Shown in pieces: positions 36,098 to 47,533 of a stretch of DNA of 64,000 bases. The number at the start of each line of letters is the position of its first letter. Positions within the stretch are counted from its first letter, which is position 1. The stretch is from Pseudomonas frederiksbergensis (GTDB taxonomy: Bacteria; Pseudomonadota; Gammaproteobacteria; Pseudomonadales; Pseudomonadaceae), in the NCBI RefSeq assembly GCF_900105495.1, contig NZ_FNTF01000002.1, positions 5,653,501 through 5,717,500 of the forward strand. The letters are read 5' to 3'. The notes under the pieces were generated by a model. The model was not told the origin of the DNA. It worked only from the letters and a program-made list of their open reading frames with translations, and did not search any database. The position numbers were made by a program, and so were the translations under genes.

Positions 36098-36178
36098 GCC
36101 ATCGCGGGCAAGCCCGCTCCCACAGGGATCGATGCAACACCACAAATCCTGTGGGAGCGGGCTTGCCCGCGATGAGGC
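36098..36178. repeat. REP pair, GTGGGAGCGGGCTTGCCCGC variant
   Basis: ATCGCGGGCAAGCCCGCTCCCACAGG and its complement as inverted arms between converging genes. Confidence 0.92.
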
Positions 36179-36198
36179 CAGAACAGACACCAACAATC

Positions 36199-37809
36199 TC
36201 AACGCTTCTCCTGATTCCTCGGCCAACTCAAACTGAAACACGCCCCGCCCAGGCTTTTACTCTTGCTGATCAACGCCCGGCCATCATGCCAATGGATGAT
36301 TCGCCGCACGATGGACAACCCCAACCCATGCCCACCGGAGGCGCGGGTACGGCTGTCGTCGAGGCGCAGGAATGGCGTGAAGATTTTCTCCCAGGCCGTT
36401 TCCGGCACGCCCGGTCCGTCATCCTCGACATCCACTCGACAGCGCTGCTGCCCGACCTGATAGCTGACGGTCACCCGCGATTGAGCGTGGCGCATGGCGT
36501 TGCTCACCAGGTTCTGCAACGCCCGGTGCAGGTAACGCGGCTCGGCCTCGACCCAGGCATCATCATTGTCCGCGGCGGACAAACACAAACCGCGCTGCAC
36601 CGTGACCTCGGCGCGTAACGGCGCCAGTTCTTCGATCACCTGATTGACCAACGCATCCAGATCGATCCGCTGAAAATTCAGTGCCGGTGAACCCTGCTCC
36701 AGTCGTGCGTAGGTGAGCATCTCGTCCACCAGGCGATCGAGATCCTCGATGTCATGGTCCATGCCTTCACAGTATTTTTCCAACGCCTGCGGCGTGGTCG
36801 CCGAGCCGATCATTTCCAGGCCAAAACGCAACCGCGCCACGGGTGTGCGCAGCTCATGAGACACGGCACGCACCAGCTCACGCTGGATCGCCAGCAATTG
36901 CTGCAAGTGTTCGGCCATGCCGTTGAACGCCGAAGCCAGCCGTCCCACCGAGTCCGCGCCGCGTGTTGGCACGCGGGTTTCCAGGCTGCCCTTGGCGATG
37001 CGCGTGGCGGCCGCTTCCAGTCCACGCAAACGGCGTTCAAGTTGGCGCACCAATAAATAGACGATCAAGCCGATCAGACTCAAACCCAGGGCGGCGATCA
37101 GCACCAGCCACTCCGGCGGATAAGGATTCATCTGATACAACGGGCCGATTTCCAGCACCCACGGCGTCCCCACCATGCCGGCAAACACCCGGATCGAATC
37201 GCCGCCCTTGCCCAGCGCCATCACCGTGTCGCCCTCAGACACCCGGCGACTCTGGTCTTCGTCCATGTCCGCCTGTTCGATCTTCACCAGCCGCAAGTCG
37301 AAACCAAAGCCTTTGTCGCGCTTCAATTGCGCCAGGCGCTCGGGCTGCTCGGCCACCGGGTAGCGCACCAGTTCATCGGCCAGCAGGTAAATAGTGGCCC
37401 GGGCCAGTTGTTCGCTGATCTGCTGGACTTCGCCAGTCAGCACCAACTGTTCCTTGTCGCTGACCAACCGGTAAACCTTCGCCGCGTGCGGACCGGTCTG
37501 TTCCACCAGCGCCTGACCGCGCAGCACGCGGGTGCGCTGGGTCATGTCGAGGTCGGTTTGGGCAAAGGTCTTCAGCGCCAGAGGAATCCCCAACAACCGC
37601 TCCCACACCAGCAAGGCACGGTGGCGCTCGGTTTCGTTCATCGGGTTCAGATTGTCGGCCATCAGCGAGAACGTGCCGTGGGCCAGGCGTTCGCGGTATT
37701 GCTCGCCGCGCACCTGGTTAAGCAGGTGCAAGGCCAGCACGCCGAGCACCGCCACCAGAATCAGCGCCGCGCACATGCCACCGTAAATGCGCAGGAAGAT
37801 CGAGTTCAC
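36199..37809 (-). CDS. Sensor histidine kinase (RstB-like)
   Basis: 536 residues. Membrane segments at about 11-31 and 233-254 enclose a large periplasmic domain of about 200 residues. HAMP (about 255-305) is followed by HisKA with His318 in RAVSHELRTPVARLRFGLE, then HATPase with NLVSNAMRHAQ, DDGPGVP and GHGLGLSIVRRI. The C-terminus is FSLSWPRNQEKR. It overlaps its partner regulator by 4 bases. The region corresponds to PA1158 next to nrdA in P. aeruginosa (from memory of that genome). Signal unknown. Confidence 0.92.
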   Translation of the reverse strand: MNSIFLRIYGGMCAALILVAVLGVLALHLLNQVRGEQYRERLAHGTFSLMADNLNPMNETERHRALLVWERLLGIPLALKTFAQTDLDMTQRTRVLRGQALVEQTGPHAAKVYRLVSDKEQLVLTGEVQQISEQLARATIYLLADELVRYPVAEQPERLAQLKRDKGFGFDLRLVKIEQADMDEDQSRRVSEGDTVMALGKGGDSIRVFAGMVGTPWVLEIGPLYQMNPYPPEWLVLIAALGLSLIGLIVYLLVRQLERRLRGLEAAATRIAKGSLETRVPTRGADSVGRLASAFNGMAEHLQQLLAIQRELVRAVSHELRTPVARLRFGLEMIGSATTPQALEKYCEGMDHDIEDLDRLVDEMLTYARLEQGSPALNFQRIDLDALVNQVIEELAPLRAEVTVQRGLCLSAADNDDAWVEAEPRYLHRALQNLVSNAMRHAQSRVTVSYQVGQQRCRVDVEDDGPGVPETAWEKIFTPFLRLDDSRTRASGGHGLGLSIVRRIIHWHDGRALISKSKSLGGACFSLSWPRNQEKR

Positions 37810-38519
37810 AGCGTGCAGGCTTCCGGAACGAACAGATAACCTTTGCTGCGGATGGTCTTGATCAGCCGCGGATGCTCCGGGTCATCGCCGATTTTTGGGC
37901 GAATGCGCGAGATGCGCACGTCGATGGAACGGTCCTGGCCGTCATAGCCAATGCCGCGCAGCGCGGTGAAAATCTCTTCCCGGGACAGGATGCGCCCGGC
38001 GTTGGCCACCAACAGCCAGAGCAGGTCGAACTCGGCGCTGGTCAGTTCGATGCCGTTGTCGTTCAGCCAGGCTTCGCGCAATGCGTTGTCGACCACCAGG
38101 GGACCGAACTGCAGGCGCCGTTGTTTTTCCGGCGCCACTTCAGGGGCTTCACTGCGTCGCAACAAGGCCTGGATGCGCGCCAGCAACAGACGGGGGCGAA
38201 CCGGTTTGCACACGTAGTCGTCGGCGCCCAGGTCCAGGCCAAGTATCTGATCGGTGTCGTCGGTGCGGGCGGTGAGCATCAGGATCGGGCCGTCATACTT
38301 GTCGCGGACCTTGCGGCAGATGCTCAGGCCATCCTCGCCCGGCAACATCAGGTCGAGGATCACCAGGTCCGGTTTCTCCTTGATGATCCGTGCCGCGGCC
38401 AAGGCGCCGTTGCCCTCGATCGATACGCGCAGGCCATTGGCTTCCAGGTAGTCGCGGGTCAGTTCGGCCAGACGCTGGTCGTCCTCGACAATCAATACCT
38501 GCCAGGCTTCTTGCTCCAC
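37806..38519 (-). CDS. OmpR-family response regulator (RstA-like)
   Basis: 237 residues from a GTG at 38519, with AGAGG ahead; an ORF extension to 38666 has sequence unlike the family. Receiver: VLIVEDDQRLAEL, phospho-acceptor Asp56 in LVILDLMLPGEDG, Lys in YVCKPVRPRLLLARI. DNA-binding domain: LTSAEFDLLWLLVANAG and DRSIDVRISRIRPKIGDD, then IKTIRSKGYLFVP. This set resembles RstA. First gene of a pair with the kinase; transcribed divergently from nrdA over a 739-bp gap. Confidence 0.93.
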   Translation of the reverse strand: MEQEAWQVLIVEDDQRLAELTRDYLEANGLRVSIEGNGALAAARIIKEKPDLVILDLMLPGEDGLSICRKVRDKYDGPILMLTARTDDTDQILGLDLGADDYVCKPVRPRLLLARIQALLRRSEAPEVAPEKQRRLQFGPLVVDNALREAWLNDNGIELTSAEFDLLWLLVANAGRILSREEIFTALRGIGYDGQDRSIDVRISRIRPKIGDDPEHPRLIKTIRSKGYLFVPEACTL

Positions 38520-38798
38520 GGTGACCTCTGCTTGCCAACAACACTTTATAAGGAAGGATCCGCCCGTCTTTTTGTAATGATTGGGGAGGATAAGAATGCA
38601 TCTGCATGAGCCGATTGTATAAACGCCGCTCGCCAAGAACACAAGCCGGTAAATGCGTTCGGACAACGCGGTTTTTTGTGATAGGGTTCGCGCCCTTAAA
38701 AAGCCGAGCGACTGTTTTCAATCGGTGAAAATCAGTGAAAAACGGTCCGCTCCAGCTAGGTCGCGGCCTACACGCCCGTTCCACCTTTCACACACAAT

Positions 38799-38819
38799 TT
38801 ACGCACAGGTTTATCCACA
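38799..38819 (+). promoter_or_regulatory. Tandem DnaA boxes upstream of nrdA
   Basis: TTACGCACA (38799-38807, one mismatch) and TTATCCACA (38811-38819, perfect consensus) are 12 bp apart. DnaA control of class Ia reductase genes is known in E. coli. Confidence 0.65.
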
Positions 38820-38845
38820 GGTAGTACGTTGCAACACCCCCAAAA

Positions 38846-38892
38846 ACGCATTATCTTGTACCCCGTCGCCAAAAAAACCCTACATGTAGGGT
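38846..38892. promoter_or_regulatory. nrdR box: NrdR-box pair upstream of nrdA
   Basis: ACGCATTATCTTGTAC (38846-38861) and ACCCTACATGTAGGGT (38877-38892) each keep most of the NrdR palindrome ACAC-WATATATW-GTGT (11 and 12 of 16) and lie exactly 31 bp apart, the paired spacing typical of NrdR sites. The second, with flanking A and T runs, could also be read as a small hairpin. Confidence 0.7.
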
Positions 38893-39258
38893 TTTTGCAT
38901 AAAAACCAAACACAAATCAGACACCGGTTTCAAGCGCTTTTATTGCCTCTTTCCGGTTGAACCAAACGTATTTTCGAAAGACCAAGCCGCGTGTGCGGAT
39001 GGCTACTGTTTTTGAGCCGAAAACGGCGTTAACGGTACGGGTGTTGCAGTCGATTACTGTCACCCAAAAGGATCCCGGTTCCAGGTTCAAGCCCTGGGAC
39101 CAAAGACTTCGGCATGGAAGCGGCGCCCCAATAGCCCCTTCCTGATCTGTCCCGAAGTTGGTATGCCCGGCCCCTCGCCGGTTGTAGTGCTTCAGGACGG
39201 AACGGTGGGCACCCAAATGGTGCCCAAACAAACATAGAGAATGTGGAGACAACCCCCC
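38893..39258 (+). other. Gene-free nrdA leader with a hairpin at the 3' end
   Basis: No protein gene is supported here on either strand. GGGCACC-CAAAT-GGTGCCC (39207-39225) forms a stem about 20 bases before the GGAGA ribosome site. No cobalamin riboswitch core was recognised. The 5' part, 38520-38798, also holds no gene and probably contains the promoter of the regulator at 37806. Confidence 0.5.
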
Positions 39259-42153
<2,895 letters not shown>

Positions 42154-42190
42154 GCTGAGCCGGTGAGCGCTGAAAGGCGCTGACCTCGAC

Positions 42191-42232
42191 AACCCCCGAT
42201 CGGTCCTCTGGATTGGTCGGGGGTTTTCTTTT
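42191..42232 (+). terminator. Terminator of nrdA
   Basis: AACCCCCGA and TCGGGGGTT arms around a loop, followed by TTCTTTT. Confidence 0.88.
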
Positions 42233-42260
42233 GCCTGGAGGAATGTGGTGACTGTGTTGA

Positions 42261-42345
42261 CGCCATCGCGAGCAGGCTCACTCCTACAGGGCCGAGTTGG
42301 CTCGGAGGAATGCGATCTACTGTGGGAGCCTGCTCGCGATGAGGC
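42261..42345. repeat. REP pair (GTGGGAGC family), one arm shortened
   Basis: ATCGCGAGCAGGCTCACTCC at the left; right arm GTGGGAGCCTGCTCGCGAT has lost the middle GAGC block. Confidence 0.85.
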
Positions 42346-42393
42346 CAGCACAGATAACCAGGATGCCTGCGTCAGGGACAAATCCCGGTCATA

Positions 42394-42422
42394 AAAAAAC
42401 CCCTCTTGCGAGGGGTTCTTTA
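42394..42422 (-). terminator. Terminator of the flgBCDE operon
   Basis: AAAAAAACCCCTC-TTGC-GAGGGGTTCTTT; A run serves as the U tract on the minus strand. Confidence 0.9.
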
Positions 42423-42439
42423 TGCAGCGCTATCCAGCA

Positions 42440-43750
42440 TCAGGTCATCTGAATGATGGTCTGCATGATGGTGCTCTGGGTCGAGATGGTCTTGGCGTTC
42501 GCCTGGTAGTTGCTCTGCGCCTTGATCAGGTCGACCAGTTCATTGGTCAGGTTGACGTTGGACTCTTCCAGGGAGTTGGAGTGAATCTCGCCCAAGGTAC
42601 CGGTGTTCGGCGCATCGTAGCCCGGGATACCCGACGCATAGGTTTCTTTCCAACTGGTGCCACCTACCGGTTGCAAACCTTGTTCGTTGGTGAAGCTGGC
42701 GAGCGAGATCTGGCCGATGGGCTTGGTCTGGCTGTTGCTGAAGTTGGCCAGCATGACACCGCTGGCGTCGATGGTCAGGTTGGTGATCTGGCCGGTGGCG
42801 TAGCCGTTCTGCGAAGGAATCGAACGCGCGGTGTCAGCGTTGTACTGCGTGGTTTTGTCCATGGAGACCGTAACGACGCCGGAGGCAGCGCCGTTGGCTG
42901 TCCACACGCCATTGGTCACGTTACCCGGAACCCAGCCGGTGACTTTCAAGTCAGGGCTGACAATCGGCGCAGGGGTGGCTGGAGTGGTGACGGAAACCAG
43001 ATTGCCTGAAGAATTGAACGCCATGGTCGAAGCGACAGGAGGCGTAAGAGGATCGGTAGGGTCGCTACCATCCGGGTTGCGACCCTCGATCAGGGTGTAG
43101 GTCTTCCAGGTGTTGTCACCCGTCTTGACCATGTATTGATCCATGATGTGCTTGTTGCCCTGGGTATCGTAAATCGGTGTACTGAACTGCTTGGTGAAGG
43201 ACGCTTCCTTGGACGGATCAAACGGATTGGTCGTCTGGTTGATGATGGGAGCTGTGGAGTTCAGGTTGATCGTCGACGAAACCGTGGAGGTGTTTTTTGG
43301 CGCCAGGTTCGACGTATCGATGCGCAGGTCAGTCAAAACGCCATTGAGGATCTTGCCATTGGCATCCACGCCATAACCCTGCAGACGCGCAGAGCCATCG
43401 CTATTGGTGACGTAACCGTCCTTGTCGACCTTGAACGTACCGGCACGGGTGTAGGACATCGAACCGTTCTCGCTCAGCACGAAGAAGCCGGAACCGTTGA
43501 TGCCCATGTCCAGCACGTTGCCGGTGTTGTTGACGTCGCCCTGGGTGAACTGCTGGGAAACGTTGGCCAGGCGCACGCCGTTACCGATGGTTTTGCTGCC
43601 GGAACCCAGCTTGGTGGCCGAGTAAACGTCTTCGAATTCCGCACGGGACGATTTGAAACCGGTGGTCGCGACGTTGGCGATGTTGTTGCCGGTCACGTCC
43701 AGTTGTTTGTTGGCTGCATAGAGACCGCTAAGGCCGATATTGAAAGACAT
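42440..43750 (-). CDS. flgE: Flagellar hook protein FlgE
   Basis: 436 residues. FlgE polymerises into the hook outside the outer membrane. N-terminal SFNIGLSGLYAANKQLDVTGNNIANVATTGFKSSRAEF and C-terminal ESNVNLTNELVDLIKAQSNYQ form the paired D0 coiled-coil ends; the middle (about 150-350) is a Thr/Ser/Asn-rich variable domain. Last gene of flgBCDE. In most pseudomonads flgF follows; here the next gene, past two terminators, is the converging nrdA. Confidence 0.97.
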   Translation of the reverse strand: MSFNIGLSGLYAANKQLDVTGNNIANVATTGFKSSRAEFEDVYSATKLGSGSKTIGNGVRLANVSQQFTQGDVNNTGNVLDMGINGSGFFVLSENGSMSYTRAGTFKVDKDGYVTNSDGSARLQGYGVDANGKILNGVLTDLRIDTSNLAPKNTSTVSSTINLNSTAPIINQTTNPFDPSKEASFTKQFSTPIYDTQGNKHIMDQYMVKTGDNTWKTYTLIEGRNPDGSDPTDPLTPPVASTMAFNSSGNLVSVTTPATPAPIVSPDLKVTGWVPGNVTNGVWTANGAASGVVTVSMDKTTQYNADTARSIPSQNGYATGQITNLTIDASGVMLANFSNSQTKPIGQISLASFTNEQGLQPVGGTSWKETYASGIPGYDAPNTGTLGEIHSNSLEESNVNLTNELVDLIKAQSNYQANAKTISTQSTIMQTIIQMT

Positions 43751-43781
43751 ATTCCACTCCTTTGTGCCGTGTTAGTCGGCT

Positions 43782-44504
43782 CTACATACCAATAGTTTGT
43801 ACTTTGGACAGGGCGATGCTGCCGGCCCCGGCCAGGTTGAGCATCAACTCACCGCCGGTCTGACTGATCGTCACGCTGTTGACCGTTGCCGGCAGGTACG
43901 TCACCAGCGAGGTCGCCTTGCCGTCGTAAGTCGCCGTAGCGCCGAAGGTATAGGTACCCGCCTTGGCCACTTCGCCTGCGTCGTTTTTGCCATCCCAGAT
44001 GAAACTGGAAGTACCGGCCTTCTGGCTGCCCAGGTCGATGGTGCGGACAACCTTGCCATCGGCATCGGTGATCTTGACCTTGAGCGGGTCCACCGACGCC
44101 GGTACGGCAATGGTGCCGCTGAAACTCTTGGAGGTATCGACCACCGACTTGTCGCTCGGGGCAATCACCGAACGACCGACCAGCGACGACGCCTGCAACG
44201 CCTGGGACGAGTTGTAATTGCTCGCCAGGCCACTGACGGTGTCGTTGAGTGTGGTGATGCCTTCCAGGCTACTGAACTGGGCCAACTGGGCGACGAACTC
44301 GCCGTTGTCCTGCGGTTCCAGCGGGTTCTGGTTTTTCAGTTGCGTTACCAGCAACTGCAGGAACGCGTCCTTGCCCAGGGCCTTTTTGCCGGTGGCGCTG
44401 TTCGTTGCCGCCGCCAGGCCGTCGGCGCTGGTGTTGGTCTTGATCGAGGAGTTGGCCAGGATGTCCTTGAGGCTCAAACTACTGGTGGTATCAGTAACAC
44501 TCAT
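43782..44504 (-). CDS. flgD: Flagellar hook-cap assembly protein FlgD
   Basis: 240 residues. FlgD caps the growing hook and is later replaced. The conserved N-terminal block is KDAFLQLLVTQLKNQNPLEP followed by DNGEFVAQLAQFSSLEGI (about 42-80). The rest contains the FlgD Ig-like domain, with GTSSFIWDGKNDAGEVAKAGTYTF. Third gene of the operon, 31 bases before flgE. Confidence 0.96.
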   Translation of the reverse strand: MSVTDTTSSLSLKDILANSSIKTNTSADGLAAATNSATGKKALGKDAFLQLLVTQLKNQNPLEPQDNGEFVAQLAQFSSLEGITTLNDTVSGLASNYNSSQALQASSLVGRSVIAPSDKSVVDTSKSFSGTIAVPASVDPLKVKITDADGKVVRTIDLGSQKAGTSSFIWDGKNDAGEVAKAGTYTFGATATYDGKATSLVTYLPATVNSVTISQTGGELMLNLAGAGSIALSKVQTIGM

Positions 44505-44519
44505 CTGAGTCGCCCCTTA

Positions 44520-44963
44520 TCACTGACCGAGGGTCAGGACCTTCTGCATCATGGTTTTGGCGGTGTTCATCATTTCCGCGTTGGTCTGGAACGAACGACT
44601 CGCGGAAATCATGTCAGCCATTTCCTCCACCACGTTGACGTTCGGGTAGTAGACGTAGCCCTTGGCGTCGGCCGCCGGATGGTTCGGCTCGTAGCGCGCA
44701 TCAAGATTGCTCTGGTCTTCGACCACGCCCAGCACTTGCACGCCTTGACCGGCGGCGTCCTGGTTCTGGAACAGCGAGTCGCTGCCGCCGCTCTGGCCGC
44801 CCTGGAACATGGTGGCGAATACCGGGTGCCGTGCACGGTAGGTCTGGTCGATGCTCGACGAGACGGTCTCGGCGTTGGCGATGTTACTGGCGACGGTGTT
44901 CAAACGAGTGGTCTGGGCACTCATGCCGCTACCGGCAATGTTGAAAACACTGGCTAGGGACAT
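44520..44963 (-). CDS. flgC: Flagellar proximal rod protein FlgC
   Basis: 147 residues, normal length. N-terminal rod motif FNIAGSGMSAQTTRLNTVASNIANAE and C-terminal VNVVEEMADMISASRSFQTN for coiled-coil packing in the rod. The middle contains YRARHPVFATMF, typical of FlgC. Part of the periplasmic rod with FlgB, FlgF and FlgG. It lies 15 bases before flgD and 3 bases after flgB. Confidence 0.97.
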   Translation of the reverse strand: MSLASVFNIAGSGMSAQTTRLNTVASNIANAETVSSSIDQTYRARHPVFATMFQGGQSGGSDSLFQNQDAAGQGVQVLGVVEDQSNLDARYEPNHPAADAKGYVYYPNVNVVEEMADMISASRSFQTNAEMMNTAKTMMQKVLTLGQ

Positions 44964-44966
44964 GAC

Positions 44967-45374
44967 TTACTCTCCACGAAGGGCTGAGACCAGCCCTTTG
45001 AATTTGCTGTTGAGCAGGGTGAAGCTGGCCTGGAAGTTGACCGCGTTTTCCGCGTAGTTCGACTGTTCCAGCTGAGCGTCAACGGTGTTCTGGTCGATCG
45101 ACGGTTGCATCGGCGTGCGATACATCAGCGACTCGTCGCCATTGCCCAGGCCTTCGGCTTCGATATGACGGCTGTTGGTCATGTTCAAGGCGAAAGATCC
45201 GCTCTTGGTCTTCTCGTTCTGTGCGGCGAGCACTTTGGAGAAGTCCAGATCCCGAGCCTTGTAGTTCGGGGTGTCGGCGTTGGCGATGTTGTTGGCCAGG
45301 ACTTCGGCACGCTGGGCGCGGAAGCCCAGGGCTTGTTCGTGGATACCGAGCGCTTTATCGAAGCTGATGCTCAT
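44967..45374 (-). CDS. flgB: Flagellar proximal rod protein FlgB
   Basis: 135 residues from the ATG at 45374; an ORF start at 45449 lies upstream of the sigma54 promoter and cannot be right. Rod motif ALGFRAQRAEVLANNIANADTPNYKARDLDF (two blocks) and C-terminal YAENAVNFQASFTLLNSKFKG. First gene of flgBCDE, with a sigma54 promoter 45 bases ahead. Confidence 0.97.
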   Translation of the reverse strand: MSISFDKALGIHEQALGFRAQRAEVLANNIANADTPNYKARDLDFSKVLAAQNEKTKSGSFALNMTNSRHIEAEGLGNGDESLMYRTPMQPSIDQNTVDAQLEQSNYAENAVNFQASFTLLNSKFKGLVSALRGE

Positions 45375-45418
45375 GTCGGAAACCTTTGGGTGACCTGATT
45401 TTTCGTAACAGGGACATA

Positions 45419-45433
45419 GCAAGCGTCGTGCCA
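45419..45433 (-). promoter_or_regulatory. Sigma54 promoter of flgBCDE
   Basis: Minus strand reads TGGCAC-GACGC-TTGC, perfect RpoN -24/-12. FleQ-dependent control fits the flagellar cascade of Pseudomonas. Confidence 0.88.
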
Positions 45434-45593
45434 ATTCAAAAAAGCCCATAAACCGGGGCTTTGCGGGCAGTGGCCATGCGGCAATGCCAGAAAAGCGGCA
45501 ACCGATTTCCGCCGCCTGCCGCTTTTCTGCCGCTTTCCCATGGGCAAGCCCGCTACCACAGGGGATAGATGTGATGCCGGAAATATTGCAGGC

Positions 45594-45629
45594 AAAAAAA
45601 ACGGGAGCCCCTGAGGACTCCCGTTTTTT
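45594..45629 (-). terminator. Terminator of cheV-cheR
   Basis: AAAAACGGGAG-CCCCTGAGGA-CTCCCGTTTTTT. Confidence 0.92.
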
Positions 45630-45644
45630 GATGACGCCAACGAA

Positions 45645-46472
45645 TCACTTCGCCTGGTAAATGATCCCCGGGCTGCACTGGACCATCTGGTAATGATCCG
45701 GCAAACCGTTCAGCGCCTCGGACGCGCCGAGGAACAGATAACCGCCCGGCTTCAACGTGCTGTGAATGCGCAACAGGATGTCCTTCTTCACCTCGGCGGA
45801 GAAGTAGATCAGCACGTTGCGGCAGAACACGATGTCAAACTTGCCCAGCGCTGCGTAGCTGTCCAGCAGGTTGAACGAGCGAAACTCCACCCGGCTCTTG
45901 ATCGGAGCCTTGATGGCCCAGCGCCCCGGCCCTTTCGGGTCGAAGTAACGTTGAAGGCGCTCGGGCGACAGGCCGCGGCCAATGGCCAGGCTGTCGTACT
46001 CGCCGGTCTTGCAGTTGGTCAGCATGGTACCGGACAGGTCGGTGGCAACGATCTGCACGCCCATCTTCAACTGGCCCATGTTCACGCGCTCGAACTCATC
46101 GATCGACATCGACAGCGAATACGGTTCCTGACCCGACGAACAGGCCGCCGACCAGATCCGCAGACGCTGGCCAGGGGCGGCCTTGATCGCCGCGGGCAGC
46201 ACCTTGTTCTTCAAGACTTCAAACGGATAGGTGTCACGAAACCACAGGGTTTCGTTGGTGGTCATGGCATCCACCACCATCTCGCGCAAACCGCTGCGCG
46301 GCTGGGTCTGGATGCGCTGGACCAGCTCACCCAGGGACTTGATACCTTGCTGTTCCATCAGTTTGTTGAGACGGCTCGAGACCAGGTATTGCTTGTTTTC
46401 ACCAAGCAAAATGCCACAGGCTTTTTCCAGGAAGACCCGGAACTGTTCGAAATCCAAATTACCCGTAGACAA
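45645..46472 (-). CDS. cheR: Chemotaxis receptor methyltransferase CheR
   Basis: 275 residues. CheR methylates glutamates of chemoreceptors with SAM in the cytoplasm. N-terminal helical domain (about 8-75, LDFEQFRVFLEKACGILLG), MTTNETLWFRD substrate loop, SAM motif IWSAACSSGQEPYSLSM (about 106-122), VATDLSGTML, and FDIVFCRNVLIYF (about 212-224), then GGYLFLGASEAL. It lies 46 bases after cheV. In P. aeruginosa the gene in this position is cheR1. Confidence 0.97.
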   Translation of the reverse strand: MSTGNLDFEQFRVFLEKACGILLGENKQYLVSSRLNKLMEQQGIKSLGELVQRIQTQPRSGLREMVVDAMTTNETLWFRDTYPFEVLKNKVLPAAIKAAPGQRLRIWSAACSSGQEPYSLSMSIDEFERVNMGQLKMGVQIVATDLSGTMLTNCKTGEYDSLAIGRGLSPERLQRYFDPKGPGRWAIKAPIKSRVEFRSFNLLDSYAALGKFDIVFCRNVLIYFSAEVKKDILLRIHSTLKPGGYLFLGASEALNGLPDHYQMVQCSPGIIYQAK

Positions 46473-46518
46473 AGATGCCGCCTCTTAAATCGTATTAACC
46501 GTTAGGGGCAAAAGGCCC

Positions 46519-47451
46519 CTAGCTGATGTCTGCTGCCTTGATCCGGTTGACTACCCGGGATGCCAGGTCATCAGGACGGAATTTGGCAAGGAAGTCATCG
46601 GCACCGACCTTCTTGACCATCGCCTGATTGAATACACCGGACAACGAAGTATGCAGGATGATGTGAAGCTTTTGCATGCGAGGGTCGTTGCGGATCTCGG
46701 CCGTGAGGGTGTACCCGTCCATCTCCGGCATCTCGATGTCGGAAATCATCATCAGGAACTCTTCTTCCGGCTTCTTGCCCTCGTCGACCAGCTTGCGCAG
46801 GTAATCCAGCGCTTGCCGACCGTCGTTCAACGCCACCACTTCGACACCGACCGTCTGCAGGCAACGGGTCACCTGCTTGCGCGCCACCGACGAGTCATCG
46901 ACCGTCAGCACTCGCAAAGAGAGCGCCTTGTGCTGGGTTTCGACATCCACTACGCCGACGGAAATCGCTTCCGGTGTCGGCGCCACTTCTGCCAGCACTT
47001 TCTCGACGTCGATGATTTCGACTAACTGATTGTCGACCCGAGTCACAGCTGTCAGGTAATGATCGCGTCCCGTGCCCTTGGGTGGCGGATGAATCTCCTC
47101 CCAGTTCATGTTGACGATGCGTTCCACTGACCGCACCAGGAAACCCTGGGTCTTGGTGTTGTACTCCGTGATGATCACGAAGGGATTGCTTTGATCTTTC
47201 AACGCACCGGAGCCGGTCGCCATCGCCAGATCAAGAATCGGAATGGTCGCCCCCCGAATACTTGCCACACCGCACACGACAGGACTGGATTTTGGCATCA
47301 GCGTCAGTTTGGGGCATTGCAGCACCTCCCGAACCTTGAACACGTTGATCCCATACAGCTGCTGGCCGTCGAGACGGAACAACAACAGCTCAAGGCGATT
47401 CTGCCCTACCAGTTGCGTGCGCTGGTTTACCGCATCCATTACCCCAGCCAT
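46519..47451 (-). CDS. cheV: Chemotaxis coupling protein CheV
   Basis: 310 residues from the ATG at 47451 (MAGVMDAVNQ), preceded by TAGGAG; an ORF start at 47700 runs through flgA's promoter and was rejected. CheV fuses a CheW-like coupling domain (about 15-160, LELLLFRLDGQQLYGINVFK) to a receiver (about 180-305) with VLTVDDSSVARKQV, phospho-acceptor Asp in MMISDIEMPEMDGY and Lys in FLAKF. It links receptors to CheA and adapts by phosphorylation. It is divergent from flgA over 82 bases. Confidence 0.96.
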   Translation of the reverse strand: MAGVMDAVNQRTQLVGQNRLELLLFRLDGQQLYGINVFKVREVLQCPKLTLMPKSSPVVCGVASIRGATIPILDLAMATGSGALKDQSNPFVIITEYNTKTQGFLVRSVERIVNMNWEEIHPPPKGTGRDHYLTAVTRVDNQLVEIIDVEKVLAEVAPTPEAISVGVVDVETQHKALSLRVLTVDDSSVARKQVTRCLQTVGVEVVALNDGRQALDYLRKLVDEGKKPEEEFLMMISDIEMPEMDGYTLTAEIRNDPRMQKLHIILHTSLSGVFNQAMVKKVGADDFLAKFRPDDLASRVVNRIKAADIS

Positions 47452-47506
47452 GCACAGACTCCTACACCAACGCTTAAGTGTGTTGCGACGCGCATTCATC
47501 ACTAAA

Positions 47507-47522
47507 CGGCACGGCGCTTGCT
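47507..47522 (+). promoter_or_regulatory. Sigma54 promoter candidate of flgA, very close to the start codon
   Basis: CGGCAC-GGCGC-TTGCT, one mismatch to the RpoN consensus. The predicted start is about 47533, one base before the flgA ATG. Confidence 0.62.
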
Positions 47523-47533
47523 TTTTAACTCTT

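Noticed and set aside
38874..38897. Intrinsic terminator at AAAAACCCTACATGTAGGGTTTTT
   Set aside because: The stem is short and AT-centred, and its fit to a NrdR box with a partner 31 bp away is a better explanation.
38893..39258. Cobalamin riboswitch before nrdA
   Set aside because: No B12-box core or family helices could be found, and NrdA is the B12-independent class Ia enzyme.
47452..47533. Sigma28 promoter for cheV on the minus strand
   Set aside because: Only a weak TTAA-N14-GCCGTTTA was seen, with wrong spacing and three mismatches.
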